Of a DNA stretch of 64,000 bases, positions 55,362 to 63,500 are shown in pieces (the stretch's first letter is position 1; every line of letters starts with the position of its first letter). The stretch is taken from contig NZ_JARQWV010000013.1 of NCBI RefSeq assembly GCF_029543245.1, forward strand, positions 62,001-126,000. Direction: 5' to 3'. Origin of the DNA: Caulobacter endophyticus. GTDB lineage: Bacteria > Pseudomonadota > Alphaproteobacteria > Caulobacterales > Caulobacteraceae. A model generated the notes under the pieces. It had not been told where the DNA came from. It made no database searches and saw only the letters and a program-made list of their open reading frames with translations. A program made the position numbers and the translations under genes.

Positions 55362-55488
55362 AGCCGACACTGACTTTTTCGCTGGGGAAGCGGGCGGGCG
55401 AACGACCGAAACAAGGTCATTTCGTGGCCTGGTCCAGCTTGGCTTTTCGCTTCGTCGAACGATGTTGCAAATGCGCGACGCTCGCCTG

Positions 55489-55506
55489 AACCCCTGATTT
55501 GGGGTT
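55489..55506 (+). promoter_or_regulatory. Hairpin in the leader of the DUF2794 gene
   Basis: AACCCC-TGATTT-GGGGTT, 6-bp perfect stem, ending 13 nt before the ATG and directly followed by AGGA. It may affect the ribosome site. Confidence 0.4.
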
Positions 55507-55519
55507 AGGATTCGCCCCC

Positions 55520-55849
55520 ATGGCCCTGGACGTTTCCTCTCCCGTCGGCGGCGTCGTGTTCTTCGAGCGGCGCGAGATCGACCAGCTCCTGCGCCTCTAC
55601 GGGCGGATGGTCGCGGCCGGCGAGTGGCGCGACTACGGCATGGGCGGCGCGGCCGACCACGCGGCCTTCTCGATCTTCCGCCACGCCGCCGAGGCCCCGC
55701 TCTATCGCGTCGAGAAGTGGCCGGAGCTGGCCCGCAAGCAAGGCCAGTGGCTGGTGCGCGGCCAGGGCGGCATGGTGCTCAAGCGCGGCCACGACCTGGC
55801 CCAGGTGCTGCGGCTGTTCGACAAGGGCAAGTTCAGGGTGGTCGAGTAG
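55520..55849 (+). CDS. DUF2794 family protein
   Basis: 109 residues, starting MALDVSSPVGGVVFFERREID. Conserved blocks LLRLYGRMVAAGEWRDYGMGG, FSIFRHAAEAPLYRVEKWPELARKQGQW and GGMVLKRGHDLAQVLRLFD match DUF2794, a small alphaproteobacterial family of unknown function. No membrane segment or signal peptide. ATG 55520, with a hairpin-and-AGGA leader. Confidence 0.92.
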   Translation: MALDVSSPVGGVVFFERREIDQLLRLYGRMVAAGEWRDYGMGGAADHAAFSIFRHAAEAPLYRVEKWPELARKQGQWLVRGQGGMVLKRGHDLAQVLRLFDKGKFRVVE

Positions 55850-55853
55850 GGGT

Positions 55854-56204
55854 CTACAGCAGCTCGTGTAGCGCGACGCCGGCGCCGTCGCTGGCGGTCA
55901 GCAGCGTCTTGCTCTCGCTGGAGACGAACGAAAGTTCCAGTCGTCCCTCGGACGGCGGGTGGACCGCACGGGCGCCGTCCAGAACGCAGAGAGCGCCGAA
56001 CATCGTCGCTTCGGCGGCGTCGGCTACGATGGCCCTGACGACGGCGCGATCGTCTTCGCTCAGACGATTATACCAATCACTGCGCTGGACGTGCTCAGGC
56101 GCCGGCCGCCGGCCCGGCGGCTTTTCGAGCTGGCGGGTCAGGTCGTTCACCGCCGCGGTTATCACGATCGTGCGGAGGCTGGCGACGAGGTTTTCAGGGG
56201 ACAT
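55854..56204 (-). CDS. Small protein of unknown family
   Basis: 116 residues from ATG 56204: MSPENLVASLRTIVITAAVN, WYNRLSEDDRAVVRAIVADAAEATMFGAL, SEGRLELSFVSSESKTLLTASDGAGVALHELL. Helical first part, beta-rich end. I do not recognise it. The stop is 5 bp from the DUF2794 stop, convergent. The frame could begin further upstream at 56300, but residues there look like the reverse of the terminator. Confidence 0.65.
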   Translation of the reverse strand: MSPENLVASLRTIVITAAVNDLTRQLEKPPGRRPAPEHVQRSDWYNRLSEDDRAVVRAIVADAAEATMFGALCVLDGARAVHPPSEGRLELSFVSSESKTLLTASDGAGVALHELL

Positions 56205-56260
56205 GTCGCTAACTTGGCCGCACGTCGCCCAGTCTGACAAGGGCGGCCGCCAGCACCCAC

Positions 56261-56294
56261 GAAAAAGCCCCGGCGGAGCGATCCACCGGGGCTT
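56261..56294 (-). terminator. Intrinsic terminator of the BAX inhibitor-1 gene
   Basis: On the minus strand AAGCCCCGG / CCGGGGCTT (56294-56286 with 56273-56265) followed by TTTTC; sits 25-58 nt after the stop at 56319. Confidence 0.85.
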
Positions 56295-56318
56295 CGTCAT
56301 CTGTGCCTGGAAGGCGCC

Positions 56319-57065
56319 TTAGCGGCGGTCGCCCAGGAAGAACAGCAGGAAGCGGAACAGGTTGATGAAGTCCAGGTACAGGTTCAGCGCGCCGTAGTTG
56401 GTGGCCACCGACTTGGCGGCTGCGTCGCCGCCGACCTGGTAGTAGGTCATCTTCAGGTTCTGCGTGTCGTAGGCGATCAGGCCGGCGAAGATCAGCACGC
56501 CGATGGCGTTGATCGCGAAGACCAGCGGGCCCGACGGGAAGAAGATCGACACGATCGAGGCCAGGATCAGGCCCACCAGACCGATGATCAGGAAGCTGCC
56601 GAAACCGGTCAGGTCCTTCTTGGTGGTGTAGCCGAACAGGCTGAGCGCGCCGAAGGCGGTCGCCGTGATCAGGAAGGTCGAGGCCACGCTGCCGCCGGTG
56701 TACATCAGCACCACGGTGCCGAGCGACGCGCCGATCAGCGACACGATCGACCAGTAGATCACGCCCGCGGTGCGCGGGTTGATCGACTTCATGACGAAGC
56801 TCGAGAACAGCAGGATGGCCAGCGGGGCGAAGGCGATGACCATGCCCAGCAGCGTGTAGCCCACGCGGTTGCCGTTCACCTGGAACAGCAGGTCGCGCAC
56901 GGGCGGGAACGAGCTGGTCGTCCAGGCGAGGGCGGCCGACAGCAGCAGGCCCAGCGCCACCTTGTTGTAGACGCCGAGCATGAAACTGCGCAGCCCGGCG
57001 TCAACCGACATGTCGACGCGATCCGCCGGGATCGTGCGCGCATAGTCGCGGTTGAAGTCGTTCAT
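56319..57065 (-). CDS. BAX inhibitor-1/YccA family membrane protein
   Basis: 248 residues with seven membrane segments; MNDFNRDYARTIPADRVDMSVDAGLRSFMLGVYNKVALGL start, the conserved YDTQNLK loop, and SVATNYGALNLYLDFINLFRFLL end. Such proteins (YccA, YbhL) form calcium-leak channels or modulate FtsH. ATG 57065 is preceded by GAAGGA. A GTCCCC-GA-GGGGAC palindrome lies at 57088-57101. Confidence 0.93.
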   Translation of the reverse strand: MNDFNRDYARTIPADRVDMSVDAGLRSFMLGVYNKVALGLLLSAALAWTTSSFPPVRDLLFQVNGNRVGYTLLGMVIAFAPLAILLFSSFVMKSINPRTAGVIYWSIVSLIGASLGTVVLMYTGGSVASTFLITATAFGALSLFGYTTKKDLTGFGSFLIIGLVGLILASIVSIFFPSGPLVFAINAIGVLIFAGLIAYDTQNLKMTYYQVGGDAAAKSVATNYGALNLYLDFINLFRFLLFFLGDRR

Positions 57066-57087
57066 CGAAGGAAACCCTTATTTCAAC

Positions 57088-57101
57088 GTCCCCGAGGGGA
57101 C
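57088..57101. promoter_or_regulatory. Palindrome upstream of the BAX inhibitor-1 gene
   Basis: GTCCCCGAGGGGAC, perfect 6-bp arms with GA centre, 23-36 bp before the start codon at 57065. Could be an operator or an mRNA hairpin. Confidence 0.35.
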
Positions 57102-57261
57102 ACGTGTGAAATATCGGATCGAATGGCCTTCTACGCAAGGCTTCAGGCGGGAAGACGAGGTCGGCGCGAATGTATCAAAGTATGTCCGGGCGCCCGAGGT
57201 TTGGGTTCGCCTTGGCGGCGCGACGTCCTAAATAGGTCGGTAAAGCCAAGCAGGGGACTTC

Positions 57262-58314
57262 ATGGACTACGTCGAACTCGGCCGCACCGGCATCCAGGTC
57301 TCGCGCTGCTGCCTGGGCACCATGACCTGGGGCTCGCAGAACAGCGAGGAGGAGGCCCACGCCCAGATGGACTACGCCCTGGGGCGCGGGGTCACCTTCT
57401 GGGACACGGCCGAGATGTACGCCAGCCCGCCGACGGCCGAGACCCAAGGCAGCACCGAGCGCTATATCGGCAGCTGGCTGGCCAAGACCGGCAAGCGCAA
57501 GGACATCGTCCTGGCCTCGAAGGTGGCGGGCCGCGGCTCGGCCTTCGGCGGCCTGCCGTGGATGCGCGCCGACGGGGCCAGCACCCGCCAGACCAAGGCC
57601 CAGATCGACGAGGCGGTGGAAGGCTCGCTCAAGCGCCTGCGGACCGACTATCTAGATCTCTACCAGCTGCACTGGCCTGACCGCGCCGTGCGGGTGTTCG
57701 GCGGCCAGACCTACAAGGACTATGACGACGACTACGAGCGTTTCGGCGACATCCTCGAGGCGCTGGACGCGCACGTGAAGAAGGGCTCGATCCGGGCCCT
57801 GGGCGTCTCCAACGAGTTTCCCTGGGGTGTGATGAAGTTCCTGGCCGAGAGCGAGAAGCGGGGCCTGCCGCGCATCGCCTCGATCCAGAACGCCTATCAC
57901 CTGGCCAACCGGGTGTTCGAATACGGCCTGGCCGAGATCGCCATGCGCGAGCAGGCGGGCCTCCTGGCCTATTCGCCCCTGGCCCAGGGCCAGCTGACCG
58001 GCAAGTACCTGGGCGGAAACCTGCCCGAGGGCTCGCGCAAGGCGCTCTATAACCGGATGCAGCGCTACGAGGGCCCCGGCGCGATCGAGGCGTTCACGGC
58101 CTATGTGGACCTGGCCCGCCAAAACGGCCTGGATCCGGCCCAGCTGGCCCTGAAGTTCGTCGACGCCCGCCCGTTCGTCACCGCCACGATCATCGGCGCG
58201 ACCAGCATGGAGCAGCTGAAGACCGACATCGACGCCTTCGACGTGGAATGGACCGAGGAGCTGGAAAAGGCGGTCAACGCCATCCACGCGGCGCGGCCGA
58301 ATCCTTGCCCGTGA
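57262..58314 (+). CDS. Aldo/keto reductase, Tas-like
   Basis: 350 residues of NADPH-dependent oxidoreductase. GTMTWGSQNSEEEAHAQMDYA; catalytic Asp-Tyr in FWDTAEMYASPP, Lys in VLASKVAGRG, His in LYQLHWPDRAVRVFGG. The insertion WPDRAV...YERFGDILEALD is typical of Tas-like enzymes. Substrate unknown. ATG 57262 with CAGGGGAC upstream. Divergent from BAX inhibitor-1. Confidence 0.93.
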   Translation: MDYVELGRTGIQVSRCCLGTMTWGSQNSEEEAHAQMDYALGRGVTFWDTAEMYASPPTAETQGSTERYIGSWLAKTGKRKDIVLASKVAGRGSAFGGLPWMRADGASTRQTKAQIDEAVEGSLKRLRTDYLDLYQLHWPDRAVRVFGGQTYKDYDDDYERFGDILEALDAHVKKGSIRALGVSNEFPWGVMKFLAESEKRGLPRIASIQNAYHLANRVFEYGLAEIAMREQAGLLAYSPLAQGQLTGKYLGGNLPEGSRKALYNRMQRYEGPGAIEAFTAYVDLARQNGLDPAQLALKFVDARPFVTATIIGATSMEQLKTDIDAFDVEWTEELEKAVNAIHAARPNPCP

Positions 58315-58316
58315 TC

Positions 58317-58457
58317 AAGATGCTCCCCCTGAAGGGGGAGCTGTCGCGGAGCGACTGAGGGGGAAGGGGCCTGTGAAGCAGCGACGGTATCGCCGTCAGC
58401 AGCCACTTCCCCGTCCGGCCCTTCGGGCCACCTCCCCCTTCAGGGGGAGGATCTCTC
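58317..58457. repeat. Dispersed palindromic repeat, family 2, copy 4
   Basis: Starts GATGCTCCCCCTGAAGGGGGAGCTGTCGCG with GACTGAGGGGG, and ends CCACCTCCCCCTTCAGGGGGAGGATC. It separates the aldo/keto reductase and the CoA transferase, which converge. Confidence 0.8.
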
Positions 58458-59654
58458 CTAAACCACCCCTCGCGCTTTCAGCTCGGCCACCTTCTCCGCG
58501 CTCATCCCCGCCACCTGGGTCAGCACCTCTTGCGTATGCTCGCCCAGCGTCGGGCCGGGCCAGCGGACGCCGCCGGGGGTGTCGGTGAGACGGGGGAAGG
58601 CGTTCTGCATCTTCACCTGACCGAATACCGGATGGGGCACCGAGACGATCGACTCGCGGGCCTGAAACTGCGGGTCGGCCAGCATTTCCGGGGCGCGGTA
58701 GATGCGGCCGCAGGCCAGGCCCGCTGCCTCCAGCTTCGGCAGCAGGTCGTCGATGTCCTGGTCCAGGGTCCAGGCGGCGATGCGGGCGTCGAGTTCGCCC
58801 TGGTTGACGCCCCGGGCGGCGTGGTCGCGATAGCGAGGATCCTCCGCCAGGTCCGGGCGGCCCATCAGCTCGCAGAGGCGCTTGAACAGGGTGTCCTGGT
58901 TGGCGCCGATCAGAACCAGCTCGCCGCTCCTGGTCGGATAGACGTTCGACGGGGCGATGCCGGGCAGCACCGCGCCCGAGCGCTCGCGGATGTAGCCGGT
59001 CAGGTCGTACTCGGTGACAAGGTTCTCCATCACCGTCAGCACGCTTTCATAGATCGCCGCGTCGACCACCTGGCCCTTGCCGGTGACGTGGCGGGCGTGC
59101 AGGGCCATCATCACCCCCAGCGCGGCGTTCAGGCCCGAGAGGCTGTCGCCGATCGAGATGCCGGCCCGGGCCGGATTGCGGTCGGGCTCGCCGGTGATGT
59201 GGCGCAGGCCGCCCATGGCCTCGCCGACCAGGGCGTAGCCGGCGCGCTTGGCGTAGGGGCCGGTCTGGCCGAAGCCCGAGACGCGGGCCATGACCAGGCC
59301 GGGATTGGTCTTGGCCAGGTCGTCATAGCCAAGGCCCCACTTTTCCAGCGTGCCGGGGCGGAAATTCTCGACCACCACGTCGGCCGCGGCGATCAGGTCG
59401 CGGGCGATGGCGCGGCCTTCGTCGGTGCGCAGGTCGACCGTGACCGACTTCTTGTTGCGGCCGATGACCGGCCACCAGGGCGACAGGCCCTTGGGCTTTG
59501 AGCGGCCCCACTGGCGCATCGGATCGCCGGTTCCAGGGTCTTCCAGCTTGATGACCTCGGCGCCGAAATCGCCCAGCACCTGGCCGCAGAACGGACCGGC
59601 GATCAGCTGTCCCATCTCGATGACGCGGACGCCCGCCAACGGTCCTTGGGTCAT
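58458..59654 (-). CDS. CaiB/BaiF-family CoA transferase (class III)
   Basis: 398 residues; [33 protein letters not shown] start, the [12 protein letters not shown] segment with the probable Asp that accepts Co[17 protein letters not shown], and [11 protein letters not shown]. Moves CoA between acyl groups, e.g. succinyl to another acid. Start ATG 59654 after GGAGAGGAAC, preferred over ATG 59711. No acyl-CoA dehydrogenase or similar gene is close by. Confidence 0.9.
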   Translation of the reverse strand: MTQGPLAGVRVIEMGQLIAGPFCGQVLGDFGAEVIKLEDPGTGDPMRQWGRSKPKGLSPWWPVIGRNKKSVTVDLRTDEGRAIARDLIAAADVVVENFRPGTLEKWGLGYDDLAKTNPGLVMARVSGFGQTGPYAKRAGYALVGEAMGGLRHITGEPDRNPARAGISIGDSLSGLNAALGVMMALHARHVTGKGQVVDAAIYESVLTVMENLVTEYDLTGYIRERSGAVLPGIAPSNVYPTRSGELVLIGANQDTLFKRLCELMGRPDLAEDPRYRDHAARGVNQGELDARIAAWTLDQDIDDLLPKLEAAGLACGRIYRAPEMLADPQFQARESIVSVPHPVFGQVKMQNAFPRLTDTPGGVRWPGPTLGEHTQEVLTQVAGMSAEKVAELKARGVV

Positions 59655-59770
59655 TTTGTTCCTCTCCCCGATCACGGAACCATCACGCGGCCGTGAGGCT
59701 TTCTTCGCCATGACGGCGGCGCGTGAAGCTGCCGCTTCTTCCTTAGAAAAACACGTAGGGAAAGAAAGCC

Positions 59771-60367
59771 ATGACCCGCAAGCTTCTCATCGTCGGCGCC
59801 GCCTTCGCCGCTCTCAGCCTGGCCGCCTGCGGCCAGAAGACCGACGAGACCAAGGGCGCTGCGACGCCGGCCGAACAGGCCGCTACCCCGGACGCCAACC
59901 CTTCGGCCACCGTCCCGACCCCGGCCGACGAAGCCGCCGCTCCGGACTTCGCCGCCAAGGCCGCGGCAAGCGACATGTTCGAGATCGAGGCCGGCAAGGT
60001 GGCGCTCAAGCGCTCGACCAACGCCGACGTCAAGAAATTCGCCCAGGCGATGATCGACGCCCACACGGCCACCAGCCAGGGCCTGAAAGCCGCCATCGCC
60101 GCCTCGGGCGCCAGCATCACCCTGCCGACCGCCCTGCCGGAAGACCTGCAAGGCAAGCTGGACGACCTGAACAAGGCCGATGCCAAGGACTTCGACAAGA
60201 AGTACGCCGACAGCCAGGTCGACGCTCACCAGGCCGCGCTGAACCTGTTGCAGCGCTACGCCCAGGACGGCGACGTGGCCGCCATCAAGACCTTCGCCGC
60301 CGAGACCGCTCCCAAGGTCCAGGAACACCTGAACATGGCCGAGGGCCTGAAGAACGGCATGAAGTAA
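59771..60367 (+). CDS. DUF4142 lipoprotein
   Basis: 198 residues with lipobox SLAAC (C20). The mature part has low-complexity T/A/D-rich linker to about residue 55, then the ferritin-like helical domain: AAASDMFEIEAGKVALKRSTNADVKKFAQAMIDAHTATSQGL, DDLNKADAKDFDKKYADSQVDAHQAALNLLQRYA. DUF4142 domains are predicted all-helical; roles unclear. A GGAAAG site precedes ATG 59771, and a terminator follows. Confidence 0.9.
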   Translation: MTRKLLIVGAAFAALSLAACGQKTDETKGAATPAEQAATPDANPSATVPTPADEAAAPDFAAKAAASDMFEIEAGKVALKRSTNADVKKFAQAMIDAHTATSQGLKAAIAASGASITLPTALPEDLQGKLDDLNKADAKDFDKKYADSQVDAHQAALNLLQRYAQDGDVAAIKTFAAETAPKVQEHLNMAEGLKNGMK

Positions 60368-60390
60368 GGTTCGTTGGAGCCATGACGTGG

Positions 60391-60422
60391 AAAACCCCCG
60401 GTCGGAAGGCCGGGGGTTTTTC
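60391..60422 (+). terminator. Intrinsic terminator of the DUF4142 gene
   Basis: Eleven-bp stem AAAACCCCCGG (60391-60401) / CCGGGGGTTTT (60410-60420) followed by TCTATG. It starts 24 nt after the stop. Confidence 0.85.
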
Positions 60423-60433
60423 TATGGACTTCA

Positions 60434-60580
60434 TGCTCCTCCCTCGCTTTAGCGGGGGAGGTGGCGCGCTGCGGATACGCAGCGTGGCGGAGGGGGCGAG
60501 GGACGGAGCGCCGTGCGCGCCGCCGCCCCCTCCACCGCTTCGCGGTCCCCCTCCCCCGTTTCACGGGGGAGGAGCTATTC
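60434..60580. repeat. Dispersed palindromic repeat, family 2, copy 5
   Basis: Left end TCCTCCCTCGCTTTAGCGGGGGAGGTGGCGCG, right end CCCCTCCCCCGTTTCACGGGGGAGGAG, with GCGGAGGGGGCG / CGCCCCCTCCACCGC inside. It lies between convergent genes. Confidence 0.8.
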
Positions 60581-60581
60581 C

Positions 60582-63500
60582 CTAGTCCGCCGCCTTCACC
60601 ACGTTGTCGTCGCCGTTGCGGTCGATGACGAAGTTGTACGGGTCGACGCCGGCGAAGCGCGGGGCGACCTTGGTCACGAAGGTCAGGGTCTGGGTCCCGC
60701 TGCGGATCGGGCGGCGCTCCATGGCCACGACATCCTTCTGGGCGAAGTCCTTCTTGCCCGGCTCGGCCGTGAACAGGCCCACGTCCAGCACTTCGTTGAG
60801 GGCCGCGTCCGTCTCCTTGCCGCGACCGTCTGCGTACATCTTCTTGGCTTCGACCACGAGCTTGACGTCGTAGCGGCCGTCGGCCCGCCTCTTCACGGTC
60901 GCGCTCTTGGTCTTCAGGTCATAGAGCGTGATCTTTTCGAACAAGTCCGTGACCAGGGCCTGCTTGTCGGCCGGGACTTCGGCGCGGAGGATGCGCAGGA
61001 AGTCGAGCGTGGTCGGATAGGGCGCGCCCTTGAAGCCGTGGTCGGCGATCAGCTTGCGCAGCACCCGGTTGACCGTTTCCTCGCCCACCTCGTGCTGCAG
61101 CCGGTACATGACCAGCGAGCCCTTGCGGTAGTGGATGTAGCCCTGGTTCTCGACCCGGGCCAGCGGCTGCTCCTCGAGCACGTCGCCGCCGCGCGAGCGC
61201 AGGTAGCTGTTGAGCTCGAACTTCAGGAACTTGCGGATCTGGGCCTCGCCATACTTCCGCTTCATGACCATCAGGGCCGAGTACTGGGCGAAGGTCTCCG
61301 ACAGCATGGTCGAGCCTTGCTGGTCGGCGCCCAGCACCTGGTGGGCCCACCACTGGTGGCCGATCTCGTGCGCGCCGACATAGGTGACCATGTCGATCTT
61401 CTCGGGATCGCGGTAGTCGGCGATGAAGAACATGCTCTCCGACCACGGGATTGTGCCGGCGAAGGCCTGGGCGAAATCGGCGTAGGCCGGGAATTCCTGG
61501 AAGCGCAGCTGCTTGAACTGATAGGGGCTGAACTCTTCCTGATAGTAGTCGAGCGAGGCCTTCATGCCCTCGCGCATGCGGTCGATGTTCCAGGCGTGCT
61601 GCGGGTCGTAATAGACCGCCAGGTCGATGCCCTTGTAGGTCTCGCGCGAGACCGCGTAGCGGGCCGACTGAATCGACAGGAACGGCAGGATCGGTGCGTC
61701 GGCCACGAAGCGCACGGTGCGGCGCTCGAGGTTCCCCGATTTCCAAACCCGCTCGGACACCTTGCTGCCCGGCGCGATCGGCGTCTGGTCGGCGTCGGTG
61801 GTGACGGTGATGTCGGAGGTGACGAAGTCGGCGTCCTTGCGCAGGCCGTTGAACTGACGGCTGGCCACGTCGCCCAGCTTGGCCATCCGCAACTCGGGCG
61901 GCAGGCCGTACTTGCGGCGCTTGGCGCGGTCCTGCAGCAGGCCGTCGCGGCCCATGCCCAGGATCGGCGCGATCTCCATGTTGTTGAGGAACGTGCCGTT
62001 GGCGACCACGCGGGTCTCGTTGCCGCTGTTCTTGAAGCCCTTCTGGCTGCGCTCGGTGATGAAGCTCATCCGGCGCGTCTCGCCTGGCGCCATCGGGGTG
62101 TCGAAGGCGAAGATCCGGTAGTTGAAGCGCTCGAAGGTCTGCTTGGCCCGGGCGCCTTCGATCGACAGGGCGCGGACGGCCAGGTCGCGATCGAAGCGGA
62201 CGTGGATTTCCTTCAGCGGCGCGCCGGTCTTGTTCTGGAAGACATAGGCCCCGCGGGTCTCGGCCCGCGGCTCGCCCGGGTGGAGGTCGACATCCAGCTT
62301 CATGCCGGTGATCTTGGGCTGGGGCGTGTTCTCGTAGCGCAGCAGCGTCTTTTCGAGATCGGCGGTCCAGCGCTCGTCATCGAGGTTGGTGCGGTACTCG
62401 TTCCAGACGTTGGTGTTGACGAAGATGAAGCCGCCCAGGCCCGCGAAGACCAGGAAGACGACGCCGAACACCACGCCGCTTCCGCCGCGCAGGCGGCGGG
62501 GCAGGCGGCGCAGGCGCGGCAGCAGCCGGGTCTCGGTCCCGCGACGCCACAGGGCGTAGGACAGCACCGCCAGCAGCACGGCGAAGGCGCTCCAGTAGGC
62601 GCGGAACCACCAGGCCCCGATCCAGAAGGCGCCCAGGCGGTTCATGTCGGAGAACGGGGTCCCCGGCGAGCCGCCGTAGTTGTAGAGATTGTGCTGGAAG
62701 CCGAGGTTCGAGAACGTCACCTGGGTGACGACATAGACCACCATCAGGCCCCAGCCGATGAACTTGTGCGGGCTCAGCACCTGCAGGAACACGGCCAGCA
62801 CGGCCAGCAGGATCCAGTCCACGCCCTGGGGCAGCACGTACCACAGGAGGTACTTGTCGAGCTCCAGCCGGAAATAGCCGTGACCGACCTGGCTGACCAC
62901 GCCGGCGACGACGCTGACCAGCAGGGTCGACAGCAGCACCAGCGAGATGGCGGCGATCTTCGGGGCGGTGAAGGCCCAATCGCCGACTGGGGTGGAGTCG
63001 ATGATCTCGTGGGTGCGGCGCTCGCGTTCGCGCCAGACCAGCTCGCCGGCGTAGTAGATGGCGATGATCATCGGGATCAGGCTGAACGAGCCGAGCAGCG
63101 GCCGCAGAAGGGCGCGGGTGACCGGATAGATCTGGCCGCCGTAGCCGTCCGCGTCGGTGGCGAACCACAGCGAGCCGGCGGCGTTGAACAGGCCCAGCGC
63201 CAGCAGCACGAAGAAGGCCGGGCTCTTGAACACCTGGCCCATGTCGAGTCGGGTGCGGGCGACGAACTGGACCCAGGCGGTGGCGGCGTCATGGCGCGGG
63301 GCGGGCAGGGGGCGCGGGGCCGGCGCGGGCGCGGCGGCTTCGGCCTTGGCGTCCTTGCGCGCGGCCTTGCGGGTCTTGCCGCCCGACAGCTCGGCCGACT
63401 GGAAGCGGAAGAGGCCGTAGGCGCCGGCCAGCAGGCCCATGGCGAGCACGATCACGAAGGCCCGGTTGAACAGCAGGGCGCCGGTCAGGGCCGGGGTGAG

